Of a DNA stretch of 39,687 bases, positions 25,068-32,856 are shown piece by piece. This stretch comes from SZUA-217 sp034658975 (GTDB taxonomy: Bacteria > Actinomycetota > Acidimicrobiia > Spongiisociales > ZC4RG35). Where the stretch lies: positions 1 through 39,687 of the forward strand of contig JAYEGJ010000030.1 of assembly GCA_034658975.1 (NCBI GenBank), in the 5' to 3' direction. Under the pieces are notes generated by a model that searched no databases, was not told where the DNA came from, and was given only the letters and a program-made list of their open reading frames with translations. The position numbers and the translations under genes were made by a program. Each line of letters begins with the position of its first letter. Position 1 is the stretch's first letter.

Positions 25068-26054
25068 GTGAAACGTCTCGTCTCCCTTGCCATTGTTGGC
25101 GCCCTGGCCCTGTCCGCCTGCGCCACCGGAGATGGAGAAGGGCCACTGGTCGTCTACTCGGGGCGCTCCGAGGAGCTCATCCAGCCCCTCATCGAAAGCT
25201 TCACCAGGTCGAGTGGCATCGAAGTCGAGGTCCGCTACGCAGGCTCGACAGATCTCGCCGCCACCCTCCTCCAGGAAGGTGACGCCACCGACGCCGATGT
25301 CTTCTTCGCCCAGGACCCGGCTTCTCTCGGATCGGTCTCGGATCTGATGGCCGAACTGGATGCATCGTTGCTCGACCTCGTCGACCCCAAATTCGCCGAT
25401 CGAGACGGGCGATGGGTCGGCACCTCCGGCCGCGTTCGCACATTCGTCTACAACACCGCGACCCCGATCGCTCTGCCGCAGACAATCGACGAGGTCACCG
25501 ACTCGAGATGGGGCGGCCAGGTCGGCGTGGCCCCCACCAACGGCTCGTTCCTGGCCTTCGTGTCGGCAATGATCCTCGAACGGGGAGAAGCCGCCACCCT
25601 CGAGTGGCTCGAGGCCCTGGCTGCCAACGACCCCATCGACTACCCGAAGAACAGCCCCATCGTCGCCGCCGCAGACGCCGGTGAGGTCGGGGGAGGCCTC
25701 GTCAATCACTACTACCTCCTCCGGCTCCGGGCCGAGGGTGAAGGCAGCAACTCCGAAAACTGGTTCATCCCGGCCGGAGACGTCGGCTCGCTCGTCATGC
25801 CGGCCGGGGCCGGGATCATCGCAGGCTCAGACATGGCAGAGGCGGCCCAAGAGTTCATCGAGTTCCTGTTGTCTGACGAGGCGCAGACCTACTTCGCCAC
25901 CGAGACGTATGAGTTCCCGATGACTGCCGGCATCGACCCCGCCGTTGGCCTGCCGTCGCTGAGCGAGATCAACGCTCCCGACATCGACCTGTCACAGCTC
26001 GCCGATGTCCTCGACGACGCGACACGGCTCGTCACAGAGGCCGGATTGGTCTGA
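25068..26054 (+). CDS. Iron(III)-type ABC transporter, substrate-binding lipoprotein
   Basis: This 328-residue protein has a lipoprotein signal (MKRLVSLAIVGALALSAC, lipid Cys at 18), so it is anchored outside the membrane. The mature part fits the FbpA/FutA ferric-binding family: LVVYSGRSEELIQPLIE at the N-terminus, DVFFAQDP, and the twin-Tyr motif in VNHYYLLR that coordinates Fe3+. The start is GTG at 25068 behind GGAGG. It leads an operon with a fused permease (4 bases downstream) and an ATPase. Ferric iron is the inferred cargo; other anions are possible. Confidence 0.9.
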   Translation: MKRLVSLAIVGALALSACATGDGEGPLVVYSGRSEELIQPLIESFTRSSGIEVEVRYAGSTDLAATLLQEGDATDADVFFAQDPASLGSVSDLMAELDASLLDLVDPKFADRDGRWVGTSGRVRTFVYNTATPIALPQTIDEVTDSRWGGQVGVAPTNGSFLAFVSAMILERGEAATLEWLEALAANDPIDYPKNSPIVAAADAGEVGGGLVNHYYLLRLRAEGEGSNSENWFIPAGDVGSLVMPAGAGIIAGSDMAEAAQEFIEFLLSDEAQTYFATETYEFPMTAGIDPAVGLPSLSEINAPDIDLSQLADVLDDATRLVTEAGLV

Positions 26055-26058
26055 CCGA

Positions 26059-27654
26059 ATGACAGCCGGGCCAGCTACCGCTCAAGTCGAGACCCCGGGA
26101 TCGTCGACCAAGATGCAGCGGTCGAGCCGTGGATGGTGGATCGCCACCGCAATCATCCTGATACCTGCCCTGGTCCCACCGGTCAGCCTGGCGTGGCAGG
26201 TGATCACCAAGGGCACGGGAACGACGGTGCCATTCGGGCGTCTCGTCGAGTTGTTCGTCAACACGCTCACCCTGTCGGCAGCCGTGACGCTTACCTCGCT
26301 GGCGATAGGAACAGCCACCGCATGGCTGACCAGCCGAACGGCTATCCCGGGCCGCAGGGTGTGGATGATCATCGCGGCGATGCCCCTGGTGGTCCCGTCC
26401 TACATGGCCGCACTGACCATCATCGGCGCGACGGGCCCGGCGGGCCTGATCTCAACATGGCTGGGAATCGAGATACCGACCCCCTACGGATTCGTCGGCG
26501 CCTGGACGGCACTCTCGGTGTTTCTCGCCCCGATGGCTCACCTGATCGTGTCGCCGGCGCTCCGCCTCATCGATCCGGCGACCGAGGAGGCTGCTGTGGG
26601 ACTCGGAGCGAGCAAACGGAGGGTGTTCATGACCATCACACTCCCCCAGCTGCGACCGGCCCTCGTTTCGGCGGGTCTGATGATCGGGCTCTACACGGTC
26701 AGCGACTTCGGCGCGGTGTCGCTACTTCGATTCGACACCTTCACACGGGCGATATTCACGCTCTACGAGGGTCAGATCGACCGTCGCCCGGCGGCCGCTC
26801 TCTCACTCATCCTGATGGTCGTCGCGTTGGCGATCCTTTTTGTCGAGCGGAGAACGCGGACACGGGCCGATTATCAGCTCGGAACAACGAAGCGGCGCCG
26901 GGATCTGATCCGGCTCCGCAACTCGACCAGATACCTGTCGGTCGGGTTTCTCTCCATCTACTCGTTGTTCTCCCTGGTCATCCCGATCACCGTGCTTGCC
27001 TTCTGGCTCTTCAGAGGGCTGGGCGCCGGCGCTGATCTCGGCACCTTCTGGGATGAAGCCCTGAGGTCGGTGGGAGTGTCTCTGGGTGCGGCAGTTCTGG
27101 CGGCAGCGGCCTCGCTCCCCGTCGCCATGGTCACGACCTGGCGGCGTAACCGAGCATCGCCGATAGTCGAGTCTTCCGTGTGGGGCGTCTACGCCCTTCC
27201 CCACATAACGGTAGGCGTGGCCGTCATCACCTTCGCCCTGATCTGGTTGCGGCCCATGTACCAGACTCTGGCCCTCTTGATCCTGGCCTACGTCGCGATG
27301 TTCATGGCGCAATCCGTCTCAACGGTCCAGGACTCCCTGCGCCGATCGAGCCCCGACCTCGAGGAGGCGTCGCGCAGCTTGGGCAAGAGCGCTCTCACAA
27401 CATTGAGGCGCGTGACAGTGCCCATAACCATGCCCGGCCTCCTTGCCGGCGCGGCGCTCGTCAGCCTCTCGGTGATGAAGGAGCTTCCTGCGACGCTGCT
27501 GCTGCGCCCGAACGGGTTCGAAACGCTGGCCATTCGGATCTGGAGTGCTACCGGCGAGGGGTTCTACACGCGGGCCAGTGTGGCGAGCCTGGTACTCCTT
27601 GCGGTTTCGATCGTGCCACTCTTGGCCCTGACATATCGTGACCTCAGCGACTGA
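26059..27654 (+). CDS. Iron(III)-type ABC transporter, fused two-domain permease
   Basis: This 531-residue inner-membrane protein has about 12 helices in two homologous halves, each with an EAA loop that docks on the ATPase: EEAAVGLGASKRRVFMTITLP in the first half and EEASRSLGKSALTTLRRVTVP in the second. This is the FbpB/SfuB layout. The ATG at 26059 follows the upstream stop by 4 bases. A longer in-frame reading from 26005 lies inside the previous gene and is rejected. The last 17 bases overlap the ATPase gene. Confidence 0.9.
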   Translation: MTAGPATAQVETPGSSTKMQRSSRGWWIATAIILIPALVPPVSLAWQVITKGTGTTVPFGRLVELFVNTLTLSAAVTLTSLAIGTATAWLTSRTAIPGRRVWMIIAAMPLVVPSYMAALTIIGATGPAGLISTWLGIEIPTPYGFVGAWTALSVFLAPMAHLIVSPALRLIDPATEEAAVGLGASKRRVFMTITLPQLRPALVSAGLMIGLYTVSDFGAVSLLRFDTFTRAIFTLYEGQIDRRPAAALSLILMVVALAILFVERRTRTRADYQLGTTKRRRDLIRLRNSTRYLSVGFLSIYSLFSLVIPITVLAFWLFRGLGAGADLGTFWDEALRSVGVSLGAAVLAAAASLPVAMVTTWRRNRASPIVESSVWGVYALPHITVGVAVITFALIWLRPMYQTLALLILAYVAMFMAQSVSTVQDSLRRSSPDLEEASRSLGKSALTTLRRVTVPITMPGLLAGAALVSLSVMKELPATLLLRPNGFETLAIRIWSATGEGFYTRASVASLVLLAVSIVPLLALTYRDLSD

Positions 27655-28663
27655 CCGACTGACAATTCGCGCCCGCGGCCTCTCGAAAAGTTTCGGGGAG
27701 GTAGTCGCGCTCAACGACTTCAACCTCGACGTCTGGGAGGGAAGCCTGCTGACGATCCTCGGCCCTTCCGGGTGTGGCAAGACCACCGCACTCCGGGTCA
27801 TCGCAGGATTCGAGGATTCGACGGGCACCGTAGAGATCAGGGGCCGGACCGTTCAGGGCCCCGAGTCGTTCGTTCCTCCTGAGAAGCGGCGGGTCGGCAT
27901 GGTCTTCCAGAACTACGCCCTCTTCCCGCACATGAACGTCGCCGCCAATGTCGGATACGGACTGACAAAAGGATCCGATCCCCGGCGGGCCCACTCTGCG
28001 CTGGAATTGGTGGGTATGTCAGGGCTGGGCAGCCGTATGCCCAGCGAGTTGTCGGGCGGCCAGCAGCAACGCGTCGCTCTGGCGAGGGCGCTCGCCCCCA
28101 AACCCGATGTGATCCTCCTCGACGAGCCGTTCTCCAACCTCGACGCCAACTTGCGCGACCGGGTGCGTCGCGAGATGCAGGCGATTCTCGCCGAGGCAGG
28201 AACCACCGCGGTACTCGTCACCCACGACCAGGAAGAGGCGCTGGCAACATCCGACCTCGTCGCCGTCATGTATCAGGGCCGGGTGGTTCAGGTCGACTCC
28301 CCCGCCGCGCTGTACACCGAGCCGGCGGATCCGTGGGTGGCGGAGTTCCTCGGCGACTCGGACGTCATCCAAACCACCGCACATCGCGGTTACGCCGAGA
28401 CCGAGTTGGGCCGTTTCAAAACCGACCTCAAGGGACCGGTTGTCGTTGTGATCAGGCCTGAGGACGTGCAGATCTCAATGGGCGAGACACCCAACTCCGT
28501 GGTCTCCAGGTCGGAGTTCTTCGGTCACGATCAGCTCATCACCGTGTCGCTAGGCAGCGGGACGCATGTCAGGTCCCGAATTGGCCCCCGACCGTCCTAT
28601 CAAATAGGTGATCAGATCCGGGTGCGAGCGATCCACGCCCGCGTATTTGCGGCTCGCACGTAG
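27638..28663 (+). CDS. Iron(III)-type ABC transporter, ATP-binding subunit
   Basis: This 341-residue ATPase drives uptake. Walker A is GPSGCGKTT (42-50), the Q-loop is VFQNYALFPH, the signature is LSGGQQQR, Walker B is VILLDEPFSNLD and the switch His is in VTHDQEEA. From about 240 to the end a TOBE-like regulatory domain follows (VVVIRPEDVQIS, then VSLGSGTHVRSRIG), as in FbpC and related importers. The start is GTG at 27638 inside the permease gene. It is the last gene of the three-gene operon. Confidence 0.93.
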   Translation: MTSATDRLTIRARGLSKSFGEVVALNDFNLDVWEGSLLTILGPSGCGKTTALRVIAGFEDSTGTVEIRGRTVQGPESFVPPEKRRVGMVFQNYALFPHMNVAANVGYGLTKGSDPRRAHSALELVGMSGLGSRMPSELSGGQQQRVALARALAPKPDVILLDEPFSNLDANLRDRVRREMQAILAEAGTTAVLVTHDQEEALATSDLVAVMYQGRVVQVDSPAALYTEPADPWVAEFLGDSDVIQTTAHRGYAETELGRFKTDLKGPVVVVIRPEDVQISMGETPNSVVSRSEFFGHDQLITVSLGSGTHVRSRIGPRPSYQIGDQIRVRAIHARVFAART

Positions 28664-28675
28664 GGTCAGGGCGAA

Positions 28676-29407
28676 ATGGACCCATTCCTCGCGGCCCTTG
28701 CCGGCACGGCGGCCCTTCTCTTCGCCATCGACTTGTGGGGCGATTACCGGAGACGCCCGCGGCCCCACATCGCCGCCTATGCGACCGGCATGACGATGTT
28801 CGCCATAGCCACCTGGGCGCTGTTCTACGGAGTCACTTTTGGCTGGACCGGAGCCGCCTACCGGGTCTTTTTCCTCTTCGGCGCCGTCCTGAACATCCCT
28901 TTCCTGGCTCTCGGGTCGATGTTCCTGGTCGGGGGGAGACGGGCCGGGCACATCATGACCCTCATCCTGGGCGCCCTCGCCGCCATCTCGACCACCCTGA
29001 CACTCACCGTTGGGTTCCAGCACGATCTGCCTGAGGGCGGAATACCCCACGACATGTTCGCCACCGGGTTCGGCCCCCGGCTCTTCGCAATCATCGGTGG
29101 CGCAGGGGGAGCCACGATCCTGATCGTCCTGTCCCTGATCAGCCTGCTCCGGTTCTGGAACAAAGACCGTCACCTGGTCTGGGGCAACGCCCTCATCCTG
29201 GCCGGGACATTGGCTGCTGCCTGGGGTGGATCAGGATTGGCCCTCGGAGAGGCCGGCGGGTTCGCCGTCTCCCTGCTGGCGGCCGTTTCCCTCATCTGGG
29301 CCGGCTATCGCGTCGCCGCTGGCCGCCGTACTGGTCGCCCACCAGGCGATGGCGAAGAATCCGACGCCGAGAACAGTGTGGACGAGCTTGAAGGCAAGAG
29401 ATCCTGA
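28676..29407 (+). CDS. Uncharacterised multi-helix membrane protein
   Basis: The 243-residue product has about seven hydrophobic helices joined by short loops, and a polar tail rich in Glu, Asp and Gly from about 218. No motif was recognised. The start at 28676 is 12 bases after the transporter ATPase gene, so it may be read with that operon. Its last 177 bases overlap, tail to tail, the end of the minus-strand membrane gene at 29231-29677, which is unusually long for a convergent overlap. Confidence 0.7.
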   Translation: MDPFLAALAGTAALLFAIDLWGDYRRRPRPHIAAYATGMTMFAIATWALFYGVTFGWTGAAYRVFFLFGAVLNIPFLALGSMFLVGGRRAGHIMTLILGALAAISTTLTLTVGFQHDLPEGGIPHDMFATGFGPRLFAIIGGAGGATILIVLSLISLLRFWNKDRHLVWGNALILAGTLAAAWGGSGLALGEAGGFAVSLLAAVSLIWAGYRVAAGRRTGRPPGDGEESDAENSVDELEGKRS

Positions 29408-29677
29408 CCCGGTCCAGTTGACATAGAGGCTTCGACTCCAGATCACAACGGACCACGCGGCGAAAACCAACAGAACCGGCCTCATGGCCGGCCTCAGCCA
29501 CGGAACCACCAGCGATGCGGCGGCAATGATGCCCACCAGCAGCGATCCGCCGATCCTCAGCCAGGTAGCCCATGACTCGGCGCCGGTGAGCAGGCCGATC
29601 CGCCCGCCCCAGGCGATGAGAGTCCAGGCGACGACGGTGGCGGCGAGATACCAGTGGCTTCTGGGGGAGGAGGTCAT
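29231..29677 (-). CDS. Small four-helix membrane protein coupled to moaA
   Basis: The 148-residue product has about four hydrophobic helices (starting at WYLAATVVAWTLIAWGG, LRIGGSLLVGIIAAASLVV, RPVLLVFAAWSVVIWS and VHTVLGVGFFAIAWWA) and a polar tail rich in Gly, Glu and Gln. Its ATG at 29677 overlaps the moaA stop, so the two are probably translated together. No family was recognised. The polar tail is coded opposite the other membrane gene's tail, so one of the two C-termini may be accidental extension past a natural end. Confidence 0.6.
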   Translation of the reverse strand: MTSSPRSHWYLAATVVAWTLIAWGGRIGLLTGAESWATWLRIGGSLLVGIIAAASLVVPWLRPAMRPVLLVFAAWSVVIWSRSLYVNWTGSGSLAFKLVHTVLGVGFFAIAWWATSTAASGDAIAGPDEGNGRQQGDGEPAGLSEGQS

Positions 29678-30681
29678 CAGCCCCCTATGTAGGACATCTC
29701 GACCGGTGTGCCAACTCGCCGGGTCATCGACGAGCGCACCTCGGAGTATCGGTCCGACCGCCCGGCCCAGGTCCCGGCAATGACCTCGCCCACATCCGCG
29801 CCCGACCGGATGGCATCCCTGATACTGGTTCCCGACGACGCGAACAGGCATGTGTAGAGAGTGCCCTCCGCGGAAATGCGAGCTCTCGTGCATGAGCCAC
29901 AGAACGGTTTGGTGACCGAAGCGATGACACCGACCTCGCCCTCACCGTCGAGATACCGAAACCGGTTGGCCACCTCCCCCGGATAGTTGGGCTCCTCGGC
30001 TTCCACCGGATGAGCCTGATGGATCATCTCGATCATCTCTGCCGCGGGGATGACGTCGTCGAGCCTCCAACCGTTGGTGGTTCCCACGTCCATGTACTCG
30101 ATGAATCGAACTATGTGACCTGTCCCACGGAAGTGCTCCGCCATCTCGACGACAGCGTGGTCGTTGACACCCCGCTGCACCACGCAGTTGATCTTGACCG
30201 GCCCCAGCCCGGCCGACGAAGCATCATCTATGGCTTCGAGGACCGTCGCCACCGGGAAGCCGACGTCGTTCATCTTCTGGAAGGTCGGGTCGTCAACCGC
30301 GTCGAGACTGATGGTTACCCGATCGAGGCCCGCCGCGGCGAGAGTCTCCGCTTTTCGGGACAAGAGCGAGGCGTTGGTGGTGAGTGTCAGATCTTCGACT
30401 CCATCGACGTCACTGATCATGGCGACGAGATCCTCGATTCCCTTGCGCAACAGAGGCTCGCCCCCGGTGATGCGGACCTTGTTGACACCATGCCGGGTGA
30501 ACGCGGTGACCACGGAAACGATCTCCTGGAACGTCAACAACTCGTCGCGTGGCAGGAATTCGTGCCCGGGCCCGAACACTTCCTTGGGCATGCAGTAGGT
30601 GCATCTGAAGTTGCAACGATCTGTGACCGAAATGCGCAGGTCCCTCACGGGGCGCCCCAGGATGTCGGTAGTCGCCGTCAT
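29677..30681 (-). CDS. moaA: GTP 3',8-cyclase (molybdenum cofactor biosynthesis)
   Basis: This 334-residue radical SAM enzyme makes the first molybdopterin intermediate from GTP, with MoaC. The SAM cluster motif is CNFRCTYC (C23, C27, C30) and ITGGEPLLR binds SAM. A second [4Fe-4S] cluster is marked by FCGSC and a later Cys in LYTCLF. The C-terminal SYIGG keeps the double Gly needed for catalysis. The ATG at 30681 (MTATTDILGR) is preferred; the frame remains open upstream across the divergent thioredoxin gene but is not family-like. No other Moco gene is in the window. No Moco riboswitch-like structure is evident in the short leader. Confidence 0.95.
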   Translation of the reverse strand: MTATTDILGRPVRDLRISVTDRCNFRCTYCMPKEVFGPGHEFLPRDELLTFQEIVSVVTAFTRHGVNKVRITGGEPLLRKGIEDLVAMISDVDGVEDLTLTTNASLLSRKAETLAAAGLDRVTISLDAVDDPTFQKMNDVGFPVATVLEAIDDASSAGLGPVKINCVVQRGVNDHAVVEMAEHFRGTGHIVRFIEYMDVGTTNGWRLDDVIPAAEMIEMIHQAHPVEAEEPNYPGEVANRFRYLDGEGEVGVIASVTKPFCGSCTRARISAEGTLYTCLFASSGTSIRDAIRSGADVGEVIAGTWAGRSDRYSEVRSSMTRRVGTPVEMSYIGG

Positions 30682-30781
30682 GTAGCCAGACGATAAGCGG
30701 GAACAGCGGCCAAGTGGCTTCTCGGAGGCAAAAGGCCATCGTGACTTGGCCGGAACAACGACAATTGATTGGAGGTTGTTC

Positions 30782-30805
30782 ATGATCCGATCAAGAATGT
30801 GGTGA
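30782..30805 (+). CDS. Possible 7-codon leader ORF coupled to the thioredoxin gene
   Basis: A strong ribosome site GGAGG (30771-30775) lies 6 bases before an ATG at 30782 that codes only MIRSRMW. Its TGA (30803-30805) overlaps the ATG of the thioredoxin gene as TGATG. The thioredoxin start itself has no good ribosome site, so ribosomes may reach it by coupling from this leader. It could also be chance. Confidence 0.35.
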   Translation: MIRSRMW

Positions 30806-31167
30806 TGGGACTCTTCAAGAAGCGGTTCAAGGCGGACCAGATCAACTCCGTCGAGCAGTTCGAAAGCCTGATGGGTGAGGGCAAGCCGGTCCTCGTCGAC
30901 TTCATGAAGCACGGATGCGCGCCATGTCAGGTCATGGATGGGATCGTCAACGAGGTTGCCGATGAGTTCCAGGAGGAGGCCATCGTCGTGAAGGCCAACC
31001 TTGAGCGTGTTCCCGACCTGTTCGGGAAGTTCAAGGTTCGTTCCACGCCTACTTTCGTTCTTGTCACCCCGAAGCAGGGCGGGCTCCATCAGCGTTGGCG
31101 TCACTCGGGTCTGGTCAAGAAGGACGTAATGGTGGGCAACGTACAGCGCGCCATCGACTCCGTCTGA
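30805..31167 (+). CDS. Thioredoxin-family protein
   Basis: This 120-residue single-domain protein has the redox motif CAPC at 38-41 in HGCAPCQVM, preceded by the PVLVDFMK strand, and the cis-Pro in RSTPTFVLV. This is a thioredoxin fold with a CAPC rather than the usual CGPC site, which shifts the redox potential. There is no signal peptide, so it is cytosolic. The ATG at 30805 gives the family-like N-terminus. In-frame TTG at 30769 and GTGs at 30799 and 30802 are alternatives. Confidence 0.85.
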   Translation: MGLFKKRFKADQINSVEQFESLMGEGKPVLVDFMKHGCAPCQVMDGIVNEVADEFQEEAIVVKANLERVPDLFGKFKVRSTPTFVLVTPKQGGLHQRWRHSGLVKKDVMVGNVQRAIDSV

Positions 31168-31432
31168 GTAGTGCTCTGGCCATCAGCGTTGACGATGTTC
31201 AGGGCGAGGCAGGGACGTCGCTCGGAAGGACGCAGGACGAAGGCGCACCCGTCCGTTCGTCGAGGACGAGGACGCCGCGAGCGGCGTTCGTGGCCGTCCT
31301 GAACGCGGCAAACGTTGGTGGTCGGGGCACTGACTAGTCACATCGCGTCGATGCGATTTGGCTCCTAATACTCTCGAGACACATCGCCGATACTCCCTTG
31401 TGTCATAACCGTCCTCAAAGGGGGCGACCAAC

Positions 31433-31618
31433 ATGTGGAGTAGGAAGCCAGAAGGAGACCCTGCATCGGACTGCCCGCATGCCGAGGTCGTCACCACCGA
31501 TACCGCCGGATTCACCCGCTCCGCCTGTGTGAGCTGTGGCCATGTCAGCCTCGGCTTCCTTCACGCCATGTGGGTGGAGGAAGTCGACGAGAGCAGGCTC
31601 CTGGTCGATCAGGACTGA
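31433..31618 (+). CDS. Small Cys/His protein, likely zinc-binding
   Basis: This 61-residue protein has a Cys-Pro-His near the start (SDCPHAEVV) and a later CVSCGHVS, enough to form one zinc site. The rest is short and acidic. The ATG at 31433 lies behind GGGGGC. Its stop overlaps the end of the convergent beta-repeat membrane gene by 10 bases. No family was recognised. The 31168-31432 gap before it holds no clear gene. Confidence 0.55.
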   Translation: MWSRKPEGDPASDCPHAEVVTTDTAGFTRSACVSCGHVSLGFLHAMWVEEVDESRLLVDQD

Positions 31619-32778
31619 TCGGACGTTGCAGCGGCGGCCCCATTGGAGCCGACTCGACCAAGGATCCAGCCTCCCAGACCCACCGGGAGAACGATCAACG
31701 GCACGAGCCATCCGATTATGGGCAGCAGCCAGAGGAGACCGATGATCGACGAACCGGCAAGAATCGCCCCGTTCATCTCGAGCTTCCGAAACAGCGACCG
31801 ACCGACGACTCCGACCGAAGGCACGCCCGCCACGACACTGAGAGCAAAGATCACACCGAAGCTGGCGATGACCAGCGGACCAAGAATGGCCAGCAACGGG
31901 AAGCTGGCCGACGCCGGGGCCAGACCGACCACCAGGGCTGCAACCGCCGCCATCAGGAAGGGCCCCATGAAGACGAGCGCCCCAACACCCCAGGACTTGA
32001 CCGACGTCTGACTCGCCTGCTCGATGGCACGGCTCGTTCTGTCAGGCCATCCCCACGCCACGGCCATGGCGACCAGCGTGAGGAAGATGATCACCAGAAA
32101 GCGTCCGAGGAGACCCAACGCCCGGATCCGGATGTTCGGCGGCAGAGGCTCCTTGTGAACGACGGCGCCCTCCACATCGGCCTGGTCGAGCCCTATCGCT
32201 TCGCCGGATGACCTGTATCCCAGGTCACCTCCGACGATCAAGCCATCAACCACTACCAATTGATCCACAGTGACATCCACGTCACCATCGACCGAGCCCG
32301 CCAGGTTCAGGGTGCGCTGGGCCCCAGCGACATCCCCGACCACCGAGCCCAATGCCGACATCTCCACGGCCCAACCGATCACCTCTCCAGCAACCGTGGA
32401 CGTCGACGCCAGCTCGATGTTGAATGCCGCCGCCACGACATCCCGGCCCACCTCGCCCCGGACATGAAGTGAGCCGCCGCTCATCCGCACCGACCCACCG
32501 ACTTTCCCGTTGATCTCGACGCTGGGCGACACGGCGAAGACAGAGCCGGTAACAGTGCCGTTGATCACCACTTCCTCGCCGGCGAAAGCAATGAGATCAC
32601 CGTCGAGCGTGCCTTCGATCGTGACCTTGATCGCCCCGGCGTAGAGGTCGTCCTCGAGTACGTCGTCGGCCCGGATGATCACAAATTCAGAGTTCGATGT
32701 CTCGGCCGCCTGCGCCGGGGAAGCGCCCAGAATGAGAAACGCTGATGCCAGGCCGACAAGGGTGATACGCCTTCTCAA
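31609..32778 (-). CDS. Secreted beta-repeat (polymer-forming/bactofilin-like) membrane protein
   Basis: The 389-residue product has a signal peptide (about 1-24, cut near PAQA). A stretch from about 35 to 215 follows, in which short strands repeat every 15-20 residues with a G-x-V/L-x-G-D/S-V/L pattern (IEGTLDGDLIAF, INGTVTGSVFAV, INGKVGGSVRMS and so on). Such repeats build a right-handed beta-helix, as in polymer-forming cytoskeletal proteins. About four membrane helices occupy roughly 225-375. The repeat domain would therefore face outside, unlike cytosolic bactofilins. The role is unknown; envelope scaffolding is one idea. Copy 2 of the 49-bp repeat lies just upstream. Confidence 0.72.
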   Translation of the reverse strand: MRRRITLVGLASAFLILGASPAQAAETSNSEFVIIRADDVLEDDLYAGAIKVTIEGTLDGDLIAFAGEEVVINGTVTGSVFAVSPSVEINGKVGGSVRMSGGSLHVRGEVGRDVVAAAFNIELASTSTVAGEVIGWAVEMSALGSVVGDVAGAQRTLNLAGSVDGDVDVTVDQLVVVDGLIVGGDLGYRSSGEAIGLDQADVEGAVVHKEPLPPNIRIRALGLLGRFLVIIFLTLVAMAVAWGWPDRTSRAIEQASQTSVKSWGVGALVFMGPFLMAAVAALVVGLAPASASFPLLAILGPLVIASFGVIFALSVVAGVPSVGVVGRSLFRKLEMNGAILAGSSIIGLLWLLPIIGWLVPLIVLPVGLGGWILGRVGSNGAAAATSDQS

Positions 32779-32791
32779 GTGAGGACTCCCG

Positions 32792-32840
32792 GTTTCTCGA
32801 GGCGATTAGGCCCATATATGGGCCTAACTACCTGAGGTTC
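32792..32840. repeat. 49-bp palindromic intergenic repeat, copy 2
   Basis: It matches 1777-1825 at 42 of 49 positions. The core (32806-32827) is a perfect 22-bp palindrome with TTAGGCCC and GGGCCTAA arms. Outer GGTTTC (32791-32796) and GAAACC (32842-32847) extend the dyad. It fills the gap between the nuoN end and the beta-repeat gene start. Confidence 0.65.
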
Positions 32841-32856
32841 GGAAACCCCCTGGTGT

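Noticed and set aside
30682..30768. A molybdenum-cofactor riboswitch upstream of moaA
   Set aside because: The leader is under 100 bases and shared with a divergent gene; no matching helices were seen.
30682..31104. Upstream extension of moaA in the same open frame
   Set aside because: It is antisense to the thioredoxin gene; MoaA homologues start near MTATTDILGR.
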